Shown: piece after piece, positions 1 to 8,127 of the stretch | Numbering within the stretch: position 1 is the first letter of the stretch | How the letters are laid out: every line of letters begins with the position of its first letter | Assembly (NCBI GenBank): GCA_964242415.1 | Contig: CAXTAT010000040.1 | Span: 1-41,178 of the forward strand | Direction of reading: 5' to 3' | DNA from: DASWOJ01 sp964242415 | GTDB lineage: Bacteria; Pseudomonadota; Alphaproteobacteria; Acetobacterales; Acetobacteraceae | Length of the DNA: 41,178 bases | Notes under the pieces: model-generated | What the model saw: the letters and a program-made list of their open reading frames with translations, nothing else | The model's database searches: none | What the model was told of the DNA's origin: nothing | Translations under genes and position numbers: made by a program

Positions 1-764
1 ATGCGGAACCCGGCCACCATGACGAGGATCGGGACGGCCAGCGGACCCAGCCGCGTGAGCAGGTCCCGTATGGGCGCCGCGATGGTTGCGACGAAGCCCA
101 GCGGCTCAGGCTGTGCGGCCTTGTCGGATTGTGGCTCGGGCGCGAGAAGGGCCGCGGCCATGCCGGGCGTCATCAGCGCAGCCATGCAGAGGTAGGCGGC
201 GCGCCAGCCGAACCTGTCCGCCAGGTATAGCGTGCCCGCGCCGGCGGCGAAGTTGCCCATGCGCCAGCCGATCTCCGCCCAGGACGACATCAGCGCCTGC
301 CGCTCGGCTGGCACGGAGGTGATGCGCCAGCCGTCGATCACCACGTCCTGGGTTGCCCCGGCAAAGCCGAGCGAGAGAGAGAACACAACCGTCCAGGCGA
401 GCCAATGCCCGGGGTCGCCGAACGCGACACCCGCCAGGGTCAGCACCACCGCAAGCTGCGACACGATGATCCAGCCGCGCCGCCGCCCCAACAGGCGGCC
501 GAACACGGGCGCGTCATACCGATCGAGGAAGGGCGCCCACAGGAACTTGAACTTGTAGGCGAGCGTCAGCTCGCTCATCAGGCCGAGGATGCTAATGGGC
601 ACCTTGGCCTCTGACAGCCAGGCCGACTGCGTGACATAGACCAGCAGGAAGGGGATGCCCGAGCTGAAGCCCAGGCCCAGCATCGCCGCGACACGGCGGT
701 CGGACAACAGTAGCTTCAGGGATGCTGGCTTGTGCGAGATGTCTTGCGTGGCGCGGGCTTGCAT
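1..764 (-). CDS. AmpG-like MFS permease, 3' end outside window
   Basis: Reading the minus strand from an ATG at 764 gives 254 codons open to the window edge. The product resembles the AmpG/PAT branch of the major facilitator superfamily, inner-membrane permeases that import muropeptides for cell-wall recycling. Visible signs are an early hydrophobic segment with GFSSGIPFLLVY, the stretch AYKFKFLWAPFLDR, an RRRGW turn and GATQDVVIDGWRI, all typical of AmpG. An in-frame ATG also lies at 791, but AGAGAGG precedes the 764 ATG at good spacing, so 764 is preferred. The C-terminal half lies outside the window. Substrate is inferred from family only. It has no evident link to the sulfur genes. Confidence 0.8.
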   Translation of the reverse strand, partial: MQARATQDISHKPASLKLLLSDRRVAAMLGLGFSSGIPFLLVYVTQSAWLSEAKVPISILGLMSELTLAYKFKFLWAPFLDRYDAPVFGRLLGRRRGWIIVSQLAVVLTLAGVAFGDPGHWLAWTVVFSLSLGFAGATQDVVIDGWRITSVPAERQALMSSWAEIGWRMGNFAAGAGTLYLADRFGWRAAYLCMAALMTPGMAAALLAPEPQSDKAAQPEPLGFVATIAAPIRDLLTRLGPLAVPILVMVAGFR

Positions 765-817
765 GCGGCTTGGCCTCTCTTGAGTTCGCATGAGGGCCTT
801 CATGTTGCCATTCGGCG

Positions 818-1185
818 TTCCTGACCAGGTTTGTGCAGGACTTTCTGCGGCGCCTGGGTCTGGCCATCCCTCAGCATCCAGCCTCGGACAGCCTGGCACG
901 GCATCCGATCGCGCAATGCTGCCCCTGGCGTTCGCTGCCAAGCTGCAGGTTTCGGAGCTGGTCGGCCTCAGGCTGGATCAGGTCAAGCGCGGAACAGCAC
1001 CCTGCGTCCGCGTCATGGGAATGGGCAGGCGCGAGCGCATCCTGCCGTTGTGGAAGGAACGGCATCGGCCATGGGAGTGTCAAAAACCTGGGGCGCTACG
1101 CCGCGAGCTGGATTGCTGGGTGGCCAAACCGTCCGTCCAGCACCGCCCTGACCTGAAGCACACGATGGGCGCCGCAGGGTTGTGA
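818..1185 (+). pseudogene. Tyrosine recombinase (integrase) remnant
   Basis: Two pieces of a phage-type tyrosine recombinase are visible in different frames. An N-terminal piece from 818 reads FLTRFVQDFLRRLGL. A catalytic-domain piece, about 918-1080, contains LQVSELVGLRLDQV and GRRERILPLWKE, which match the region around the first catalytic arginine in this family (usually GLRVSELVGL; here the arginine position reads Q). The C-terminal catalytic H-x-x-R and tyrosine are absent. The stop at 1183-1185 lies inside the inverted repeat of the adjacent small element. This is a dead fragment of a mobile element. Confidence 0.65.
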
Positions 1186-1361
1186 ACAAGTGCCGAACCG
1201 GGACCCCGCTGGAGCGGGGTCTAATGCGTTGATCGCTCTCAGAATAATGCCGCAGGGGTAGGGTTCCGATCGGCACCCTACTTATCCGTCACTTTTAGTG
1301 ATAAAAATCAACGTGTTGCATCTGTTTTCGGGAGGGGTCCAGGTTCGGCGCTTGTTCACAA
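1180..1361. repeat. MITE-like element with 28-bp inverted ends
   Basis: The 28 bases at 1180-1207 and the reverse complement of 1334-1361 agree at 26 of 28 positions (both begin TTGTGAACAAG and end GGACCCC). The 182-bp unit they bound encodes nothing obvious. Inside are a hairpin GACCCCGCT/AGCGGGGTC (1202-1221), a 24-bp near-perfect palindrome centred on CCGATCGG (1258-1281, 22/24 matches) and TCACT-TTT-AGTGA (1289-1301). It sits exactly between a recombinase fragment and an esterase fragment. No clear target duplication is visible. A non-autonomous transposon remnant is the simplest reading; a structured regulatory element is possible. Confidence 0.6.
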
Positions 1362-1363
1362 GC

Positions 1364-1732
1364 ATGGTGATAGTGCACAGCCAAGGCGGCTTATTTGGTT
1401 GGACCGTGGCCCAGGCCCGGCCGGAGCTGTTCAAGGCTTTGGTCCTGCTGGAACCAGCGGCGATGCCAGCCCCCCGGCTGGAGGCGCTGCAATCCATCCC
1501 GCAGCCGGTCGTCTACGGCGACAACATCGCCCAGAACACGCGCTGGCCCACCATCCGCGGTAATGGTATCCGCTTCGCGGAGAGCACTCGCGCAGCGGGT
1601 GGAAGCGTCGGCGGCGTCGACCTGCCCGAGCACGGCATCAAGGACGACAGCCATATGATGATGAACCTCACCAGCGACCAGGTGGCCGGGGTGGTCCAGG
1701 CTTGGCTCGCGTCCAAGGGACTCTGGTCCTGA
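1364..1732 (+). pseudogene. Alpha/beta-hydrolase (esterase) C-terminal fragment
   Basis: The 122 residues from the ATG at 1364 begin almost at the nucleophile elbow (IVHSQGGLFG) and continue with ALVLLEPAAMP and SHMMMNL, the last likely carrying the catalytic histidine. This matches the C-terminal two thirds of about 320-residue alpha/beta hydrolases of the esterase type. The N-terminal strands and oxyanion-hole region are missing because the small inverted-repeat element ends just upstream at 1361. The frame stays open back to 1298, but those codons belong to the element. Probably non-functional. Confidence 0.7.
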
Positions 1733-1759
1733 CGGGACCGGTGCCGTTCATAGCTGAAC

Positions 1760-1774
1760 CGGGACCCGGTCCCG
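1760..1774. promoter_or_regulatory. 15-bp palindrome upstream of oxidoreductase gene
   Basis: CGGGACC-C-GGTCCCG is a perfect 7+7 palindrome 19 bases before the ATG at 1794. Its left side, GCTGAACCGGGACCC from 1753, also resembles the end of the MITE-like element (GCCGAACCGGGACCC at 1192), so it may be a transposon-end relic rather than an operator. Confidence 0.3.
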
Positions 1775-1793
1775 AACCGAAGGCGAAAACCGC

Positions 1794-2768
1794 ATGCGCG
1801 CCATGATCATCACCGAGAACGGCCTTCAGCTCCGGGACGTTCCGACCCCGGTTCCCGGCGTGGACGAGGTCCTTGTCCGGGTGCACGCCGCTGGGCTGAA
1901 CCGAGCCGAGCTGGCCATGGCGTCCGGCCACGCGCACGGTGCCCTGGGCGGCGTCGGTTCGACGATCGGGCTGGAATGGGCGGGTGAGGTGGCCGCCGTG
2001 GGCGCCAACGTCACCCACGTGAAGCCCGGCGACCGGGTCATGGCGTCCGGCAACGGCGGCTATGCCGAGTATGCCGTGACCGACCGCGGCCGGGTCAGCC
2101 CCGTTCCGGCCAACAACATGGGCTGGGAGCACGCGGCCACTCTGCCGATTGCGTTGCAGACGATGCACGACGCGCTCGCGACCAATGGGGAGCTGCGGCC
2201 CGGCGGCAGCGTGTTGATCCAGGGCGCCAGCTCCGGCGTGGGATTGCTGGGGCTGCAGGTCGCGCGGGAACTCGGCGCGGCTGTCATCCTCGGCGCGTCC
2301 CGCAACCCGGGCCACCGCGCCCGGCTGCCCGGGTTCGGCGCCACGGCGGCGGTCGATACCAGCGACGACGCCTGGCCCGAGCATGTGCTTGCCGCGACCG
2401 AGGGCCAGGGGGTCGACCTCGTCGTCGACATGGTCGGCCCTCCGGTGTCCCGCGGTAACCTGCTCGCCACCCGCATCAAGGGCCGCATCGTCAACGTCGG
2501 GCGTCTCGGCGGCAGCACCGGGACCTTCGACTTCGACCTCCACGCCGCCCGCCGCATCTACTACGTCGGCGTCACCTTCCGCACGCGCAGCCTGGACGAG
2601 GTGCGCACGATCAATCGCCTGATGCAGGAGGCGCTGGGGTCCGCGCTGGAGGCGGGCCGCCTTGCCCTGCCCATCGACCGGGTGTTCCCGCTGGAGCAGG
2701 CCAACGAGGCCCAGGCGCACATGCGGGAGAACCGGCATCTCGGGAAGATCGTGCTGACAGTGCCTTAA
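1794..2768 (+). CDS. Zinc-independent MDR oxidoreductase (quinone oxidoreductase-like)
   Basis: The 324-residue product is a medium-chain dehydrogenase/reductase of the NADPH:quinone oxidoreductase type, a soluble cytoplasmic NADPH-dependent enzyme. The N-terminal GroES-like domain (about 1-120) has GLNRAELAM and GLEWAGEVAAVG. The Rossmann domain carries the nucleotide-binding motif IQGASSGVGLLGLQVA (about 142-157), and the protein ends with NRHLGKIVLTV, typical of the family. The cysteine ligands of zinc-dependent alcohol dehydrogenases are absent. The ATG at 1794 follows a GAAGG box; an ATG three codons later is possible. It is intact, flanked by debris, and has no visible operon partner. 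Substrate cannot be told. Confidence 0.85.
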   Translation: MRAMIITENGLQLRDVPTPVPGVDEVLVRVHAAGLNRAELAMASGHAHGALGGVGSTIGLEWAGEVAAVGANVTHVKPGDRVMASGNGGYAEYAVTDRGRVSPVPANNMGWEHAATLPIALQTMHDALATNGELRPGGSVLIQGASSGVGLLGLQVARELGAAVILGASRNPGHRARLPGFGATAAVDTSDDAWPEHVLAATEGQGVDLVVDMVGPPVSRGNLLATRIKGRIVNVGRLGGSTGTFDFDLHAARRIYYVGVTFRTRSLDEVRTINRLMQEALGSALEAGRLALPIDRVFPLEQANEAQAHMRENRHLGKIVLTVP

Positions 2769-3008
2769 GACGCACTGGGTCACAGCGCCTTCCCTGTCGC
2801 TACCTTGACACTCAGCGCTGACCGGCACGTCGCATCGGCATGGCGTCGATGGTCCGGGTGAGGTCGGCGCTACCGACCGGCTTGCCCGAGTAGACGGCGA
2901 CGTGCCCGTCCTTTCCGATACAGGATCGTGCGGAACCGGCCTAACGGCAGCGCGCAGCGTGGTGCACGGACCAGGGGGCGGACGCAGTGACCCCAGCCTC
3001 GTGTGGGA

Positions 3009-3375
3009 TCAGGCGACGCGGACGTAGTTTGGGCGTTCCAAGTCCTGCATGCGATTGAGGGCGTGGACGGCAACCGCCACCTCGGTCGCCCGGCGCCGAT
3101 CCGAGTGCGCGCGCAACTCGTCGCCGATCACCTGCTTCCACCTGTTTATGGTGGCCTCGACCCGGGCTCGCCTGTTGTATCCAGACACGGCCTGCCAGGA
3201 CATGCGCCCGTGCCGGGCAATATGCTGGAGGTGGCCGTCCCGCTGCGTCGGCCGTGTCGCTCGGCACTGCGGTCGCGCGTGGCGGGACGATAACGGCCGC
3301 ATGGGGATGGCGCTCGGCAACACTGGCGTAGACGCGGTCCTGGTCGTACGACCAAGAGGGCGTTGCCGCCACCAT
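3009..3375 (-). pseudogene. IS5-family transposase remnant (minus arm)
   Basis: Two frames together give the C-terminal part of an IS5-family DDE transposase. From 3375 the first frame reads WSYDQDRVYASVAERHP and VIVPPRATAVPS. A small deletion then moves the match to the frame that reads TQRDGHLQHIARHGR, SGYNRRARVEATINR and KQVIGDELR and ends at the stop 3009-3011. The catalytic N-terminal half is absent. It lies head to head with a second, different IS5-type fragment, the two meeting at a palindrome at 3341-3354. Confidence 0.75.
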
Positions 3376-3694
3376 CGCTGAGCGTCATCCCGCGGCGGTG
3401 ATCATCGTGCCGCCGCGGTCCACGGCGGTGCCGAGCGAGACGGCCGAGACCGAACCCACGCAGCGCGACCGCCATCTGCAGGACATCGCCGAGCACGGAC
3501 GGGCAGCCTGGCAGAAAGCCTCCGGCTACACGAAGCGGGCTCGGGCCGAGGCGGCCATGAGCCGGTTCAAGCAGGTGATTGGCGACGGGCTGCGCTCGCG
3601 CACGGGAGCGCCGGGCGACCGAGGTGGACGTCGCCGTCCATGCGCTCAACCGTATGCTGGAGCTTGGACGCCCGATCTCCATCCGCATCGCCTG
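3341..3694 (+). pseudogene. IS5-family transposase remnant (plus arm)
   Basis: Starting at the shared palindrome, the plus strand reads WSYDQEGVAATIAERHP, VIIVPPRSTAVPS, TQRDRHLQDIAEHGR and KQVIGDGLRSR, the C-terminal domain of an IS5-family transposase. One frameshift near 3603 moves the match to a frame ending ALNRMLELGRPISIRIA at the stop 3692-3694. It is clearly related to the minus arm but diverged by many substitutions, so the two arms come from different element copies. Not functional. Confidence 0.75.
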
Positions 3695-3992
3695 AACCAC
3701 AGCCAGGGCCGGGGTAGCTGCGTCCGCATCCCAGGACCATGCAACAACGCCCCTCCATGCACCAACATCCTCCCGTGGCGCAGCTCCAGTCATTCCAGGC
3801 ATGCACGGCCGGACGCCAGAGGCATGCACATCGGCACAGAGTTTAAAACACTCTCACGCCCGCTTTCAACAGAATGACTCTGTTGCCGCCCTTATTCTCT
3901 CAAGCCGCAGATTGTTTTTTCCGCTGACCAGTTTGATCTCTTTGTAACATCCTCGATAGTCGGCCGTGAGCGACACACCTTCGAGGAGAGTG
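3695..3992. other. Intergenic, no gene seen
   Basis: About 300 bases between the IS5 remnant and the broken binding protein. I see no open frame with family character, no tRNA and no convincing terminator. The stretch 3890-3970 is visibly more AT-rich than its surroundings and could carry the promoter of the 3993-7754 operon, but no clear -35/-10 pair can be assigned. Confidence 0.4.
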
Positions 3993-4330
3993 CCATGCCG
4001 CAACAGACAAGCCTTCCCACAGCAGCGTCCTAGCCCGGGCCGCCCTCTTTGTCCGCAGCCGCATCCTTGTCGCGCGGTCTGGCGGTTCCGGCCCGCGCCG
4101 CATCGACCGGAAACAAGACCAAGATCAAGTCCATTTGGAACCAGACCGCCCTTTGCAGGTCCGAGGTGCCGATCGCCGCCGGCCGCGGCATCTTTGGCAA
4201 ACACGGCCTCGATGTGGAGCTGATCAACTTTGGCGGCTCGGCAGACCTGCTGTTGCAAGCGATCGGCAGCGGCCATGCCGATGCCGGGACCGGCAGGATC
4301 TGGCAATCGTATTGTTCCAACGACAAGTAA
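3993..4330 (+). pseudogene. Sulfonate/nitrate-type ABC binding protein, broken
   Basis: The ATG at 3993 follows GAGGAGAG at good spacing, but its frame stops after 12 codons. Another frame continues with a signal-peptide-like stretch (SRGLAVPARAAS) and a binding-protein N-terminus containing GIFGKHGLDVELINFGGSAD. This closely resembles the intact SBP at 15935 (GIFARHGLDVELVNFGGSTD). After GHADAG the similarity ends abruptly, 13 unrelated residues follow, and a stop comes at 4330. The remaining 250 or so residues are missing. It therefore has an N-terminal frameshift plus a large deletion. The next gene's ribosome binding site follows at once, so the operon layout survives. Confidence 0.75.
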
Positions 4331-4342
4331 GAGGAGCCGAAG

Positions 4343-4930
4343 ATGTCTGCCATTCTCGAGGAAGTTCTCATCGCCAACAACGACTATGCCAGCCACTTCG
4401 GCAACAAGGGCAACCTACCGCTGCCGCCGGGCCGGCATTTTGCTATCCTCACCTGCATGGACGCACGGCTCGATCCCGCCAAATACGCCGGCCTCGCCGA
4501 GGTAGACGCGCATGTGATCCGCAATGCCGGCGGCCGCGCCAGCGACGACGCGATCCGTTCGCTGGTGATTTCCTACAAGCTGCTCGGCACGCGCGAATGG
4601 TTCGTCATCCATCATACCAATTGCGGCATGGAGTTGTTTTCCGAAGAGGTCATCGCCGATTTGCTCGACAAGAGCCTGGAAACCGCGAGCCTGGACGACA
4701 AGGGCTGGCACGACCACGGCAACGGCCCAGGCTCGGTGCATGGCCACTTCATCAAGTGGCACACCATCGCCGATCAGCCGGCGAGCGTGACGGCCGATGT
4801 CGCGCGTATCCGCTCGCACCCGCTCGTCCCAAAGACGATCCCGATCTACGGCTACATCTACGATGTCAAAACCGGGCGGCTGACTGAGGTCAAGGCGGCA
4901 ACGGCGGCCGGTTCCCCGGTAGCCGCCTGA
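4343..4930 (+). CDS. Beta-carbonic anhydrase-like enzyme, possible COS/CS2 hydrolase
   Basis: The 195-residue cytoplasmic product belongs to the beta-carbonic anhydrase fold, zinc enzymes that hydrate CO2. Zinc ligands are visible as C38 (in CMDAR), H91 and C94 (in HHTNCG), with the D40/R42 dyad and the conserved VIRNAGG (about 58-64). Length and motif spacing fit the short clade that also contains the carbonyl sulfide hydrolase of Thiobacillus. The start is supported by GAGGAG seven bases upstream. It lies between a broken sulfonate-binding gene and sulfate-binding and SulP genes, so a role in organosulfur turnover is plausible. Sequence alone cannot separate CO2 from COS or CS2 activity. 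A bicarbonate link with SulP is the alternative. Confidence 0.85.
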   Translation: MSAILEEVLIANNDYASHFGNKGNLPLPPGRHFAILTCMDARLDPAKYAGLAEVDAHVIRNAGGRASDDAIRSLVISYKLLGTREWFVIHHTNCGMELFSEEVIADLLDKSLETASLDDKGWHDHGNGPGSVHGHFIKWHTIADQPASVTADVARIRSHPLVPKTIPIYGYIYDVKTGRLTEVKAATAAGSPVAA

Positions 4931-4931
4931 C

Positions 4932-6014
4932 ATGGCTGTCTGGAGTAGCCGCTGGGCGCGCTCACGCACGAGCCATCCGGCGAAATGGCGTTCGTGGCGC
5001 TGGGTCGACGCGGGCGCCTTGGGCGCCGTACTTGCCGGGCTGCTGCTAATCATCGGCGCTAATGCGCCCGACGGTGCCCGCAACCGCCTGGTCAACGTGT
5101 CCTACGACCCGACGCGCGAACTCTATCAGGCGATCAATCCACAATTCGTTGCCGAGTACGAGAAGCAAACCGGGCAGCATCTCACCATCGTCCAGTCGCA
5201 TGGCGGCTCGTCGCGTCAGGCGCGCAAGGTCATTGCGGGCGAGCAGCCGGCCGATATCGTCACGCTCGGCCTGTTCTCCGATGTCGATGTGCTCCGCAAA
5301 CGCGGATTGATCGCGGCGAACTGGGCCGACCGCCTGCCCAACCATTCGTTGCCCTACACTTCGACGATCGTGTTCGTCGTGCGCCAAGGCAATCCGCACG
5401 GGATCAAGGATTGGCCCGACCTCATCCTGCCCGGCGTGGAAGTGGTCACGCCCGATCCGCGAACCTCCGGCAACGGCAAGCTCGCGGCGCTGGCGGCCTG
5501 GGCGGCGTTGACCACGCGCGGCGGCAGCGAGGCCGAAGCCTCCGCCTATCTGCGCGCGCTCTACCAGCACGCGCCGACGCTCGACGAAGGCGCACGCGTC
5601 TCCGCAATCCGGTTCGCCACGCAGGAGATCGGCGACGTTCACCTCACATGGGAGAACGAAGCCCTGCGCGAAGCCGCCGAAGCGAAGGGCCGTCTGCAAG
5701 TCGTCTATCCGTCCGTCAGCATCCTTGCCGAACCGGAAGTCGCCTGGGTGGACAGCGCGGTCGCTGACACCGGCAAGCTCGGGCCGGCCAAGGCCTATCT
5801 GGGCTTCCTGTTCAGCGAGGCCGGGCAGGAAACCATTGCCAAGTTCGGCTATCGTCCGCTCAACGCGGACAGCGCGCGCAAGGCCGGCGTGAGCTTCCCC
5901 GATCTCAGGCTCATTCCCGTCACCGCCCTCGCACGGGACTGGGATAGCGTTTCGGAAAAGTTCCTCGCCGAGAACGGCATCATCGACGCGATCATCGGAA
6001 CCCGGCAGAAATGA
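4932..6014 (+). CDS. sbp: Sulfate-binding protein of Sbp/CysP family
   Basis: This 360-residue periplasmic binding protein would capture sulfate (or thiosulfate) for transport. It begins one base after the preceding stop. After a basic N-terminus there is a hydrophobic segment (about 28-45) acting as signal or anchor. The mature part has the family hallmarks VSYDPTRELY, SHGGSSRQARKVI, LPYTSTIVFVVR and GNPHGIKDWPDL. It overlaps the SulP gene by ATGA and no CysT/CysW/CysA genes follow, so its membrane partner is unclear. It may serve the sulfate ATPase encoded at 23612 or be an orphan. A second, fairly similar Sbp is encoded at 24509. Confidence 0.9.
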   Translation: MAVWSSRWARSRTSHPAKWRSWRWVDAGALGAVLAGLLLIIGANAPDGARNRLVNVSYDPTRELYQAINPQFVAEYEKQTGQHLTIVQSHGGSSRQARKVIAGEQPADIVTLGLFSDVDVLRKRGLIAANWADRLPNHSLPYTSTIVFVVRQGNPHGIKDWPDLILPGVEVVTPDPRTSGNGKLAALAAWAALTTRGGSEAEASAYLRALYQHAPTLDEGARVSAIRFATQEIGDVHLTWENEALREAAEAKGRLQVVYPSVSILAEPEVAWVDSAVADTGKLGPAKAYLGFLFSEAGQETIAKFGYRPLNADSARKAGVSFPDLRLIPVTALARDWDSVSEKFLAENGIIDAIIGTRQK

Positions 6015-7754
6015 GCATCGGTATGGCCTACGACAGGCAGACCCTTCGCCGGGACGTCGTTGCCGGACTGACCGTCGCCGCCATCTCGTTGCCGCAAGGC
6101 ATGGCCTACGCGCTGCTCGCGGGGGTCGATCCGCGCTATGGGCTCTATTCCGCGATTCTGGTCACCACTGTAGCGTCGATCTTCGGGTCGTCGTCGCACC
6201 TGATTAATGGTCCGACGAGCGCCATTTCGCTCGTTGTGTTTTCCGCGCTGTCGGTATTCGACGGTGATCAGCGCATCGAGGCAGCCGAGGCGATGTTCCT
6301 GCTCGGCGCAATGGTCGGCACGGTGCAGATCCTCGTCGCGGTGTTCCGCCTGGGCGATCTCACGCGATACATCTCGGAGTCCGTCATCCTCGGCTTCATG
6401 GCGGCGGCGGCGGCGCTGCTCGCCATCGGGCAAGTCGGCAACGCGCTCGGGGTCCGCGATCAGGGCACCGGCGCGCAGCACGTGCTCCACCGGCTGTGGA
6501 TGACGGTGACAGCGGGCGGCCCGATCAACCCCAAAGCCGTGACCGTCACGCTGGCGACGGTTGTGCTAGCGATCTTGTTCCGCCAAATCGTAGGGCGCCT
6601 CCGCCTGCCGCAATTTGACATGCTGTTGGTTCTCGTGCTCGTCGGCGTGTTCGCCTACTACGCCGGCTGGACGGTTCCCGGAGCCGGCGGAAAGACCGCG
6701 ATTGGCGTTGCCGGATTTTCCGGGCACCCTGCCCACACCGCATATTCCGGTCGTGAAGCTGCGTTGGGCGCTCGACCTGGCCTCCGACAGCGTGGCCATC
6801 GCCTTTCTGGGGCTGCTTGAGGCGTTGGCGATTGCCAAATCGATCGCCAATACCACGCGTCAGCCGCTCGATTACAACCGCCAGTGCCTCGCCGAAGGAC
6901 TCGCCAACCTCACCGGCGGTTTTTTTCAGTGCCTGCCGGGATCGGGCTCGCTGTCGCGCTCGGCAATCAATTTTCAGGCGGGCGCGGCGACCCGCATGTC
7001 CGGCATCCTCACCGCCGCCTTTGTGGCCGTGGCCGTGCTGTTCCTGGCACCGCTCGCGCGATATGTGCCAAAGCCGGCGCTGGCGGCGCTCCTGTTGCTG
7101 ACGGCGGCGCGGCTGATCGACATCAAGCGCCTCATCTACACTCTCCGCGCGACCCGGATGGACGCCGGCGTGCTGATCGCCACCGCGCTTGCCGCGCTGG
7201 CGTTCGGCCTTGACCAAGCCATCCTCATCGGCGTTGCGTCATCGATCCTGCTGTTCGTTCCGCGTGCAGCCAAGCTGAAGGCGACGGAACTGGTGGTGGA
7301 TGCCGAGGAGGTAGTGCGCGGCAGGCTTCCAGCCGATCCGCCGAACGCGGGGTTCCTGCTGTACGACCTTGAAGGTGAATTGTTCTTCGGAGCGGCACCG
7401 GAACTTGACCGCACGTTCGCGCGGATCAAACGGCAGGCGCATGACGAAAGCGTTCGCCACGTAATCTTGCGCCTCAAGCGCGTTCGCAATCCCGACGTCG
7501 TCAGCCTCGAACATTTCGAATTCTTTCTCAAGCAGTCCTTGATGGACGGAGTCACTGTTTGGCTTGCCGGCTTGCAACCCGATTTGCTCCAGTCGTTCGA
7601 ACGTCTCGGCTTTCCGGATTGGCTGCCCGACGAACGCCTCTTTCCTCAAGGCGCTGATGACGACTCCGCGACGCTCGCGGCGATCCGCCATATCCGCGCC
7701 CTGCTTTCAGGGCGATGGGCCCAAGCTGAGGACCGGCTCTACTATTTGGTGTAA
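6011..7754 (+). pseudogene. SulP-family sulfate/bicarbonate permease, one frameshift
   Basis: Two overlapping frames form a complete SulP (SLC26-type) transporter of about 580 residues. The N-terminal frame (6011-6703) has GLTVAAISLPQGMAYALLAG and INGPTSAISLVV. The C-terminal frame has LPDFPGTLPTPHIP, EALAIAKSIA, PGSGSLSRSAINFQAG and a C-terminal STAS domain (about 430-550). The frame changes at 6704-6705, where one extra G (in ATTGGCG) separates them. Removing it gives an uninterrupted protein, so either a recent mutation or a sequencing error is possible. Start ATG overlaps the sbp stop. SulP proteins carry sulfate, bicarbonate or other anions; sulfate is suggested by the neighbours. Confidence 0.85.
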
Positions 7755-8127
7755 GTCGGGGCGACGCGTCCGCTCAAACGTCCGGTGCCGGTCTGGCACG
7801 CTGGTTGTCGCGCAGTCTCGCATGGCGCTCTCGCCTTTCCGGCGACAGCAATGCCGGTACGGTCCATGACGTGAAGAAAGGGAGCCAGCCACGCATCCAG
7901 GTCACCCACGCCGCCATCGCCACCTTGCAAGGGACCAGTCAGCAGGTGATGGGCAGCGACCTAACCTAAAAGTGCCCAGGTCCGTGCTATGCACCGCATG
8001 AAATCACGGCTTTGATGGTCCGCCGGGCGACGTCCATGAGACCTCAGCCTGGCGAGCTTGACTAATGCCGAGGACGGGTCCTGCGAAACGACGCGGCAAG
8101 GATCGCGTTGCAGGAACGGAGGAAGTT
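7755..8127. other. Intergenic before cysE, nothing recognised
   Basis: About 370 bases. One plus-strand frame stays open to a stop at 7967-7969 but has no start with a ribosome binding site and no family features. The upstream ATG alternative for cysE (8065) lies in this stretch. No terminator with a T-run follows the SulP gene. Confidence 0.4.

Noticed and set aside
1180..1361. Integron attC-like site near an integrase remnant
   Set aside because: Arms are 28 bp and 126 bases apart, lack the short core-site pattern, and the recombinase lacks the integron-specific patch; a MITE is a better fit.
1668..2828. Minus-strand open frame of 386 codons
   Set aside because: It mirrors the intact oxidoreductase gene on the plus strand, is rich in Arg/Gly/His/Asp and has no family features; a GC-rich shadow.
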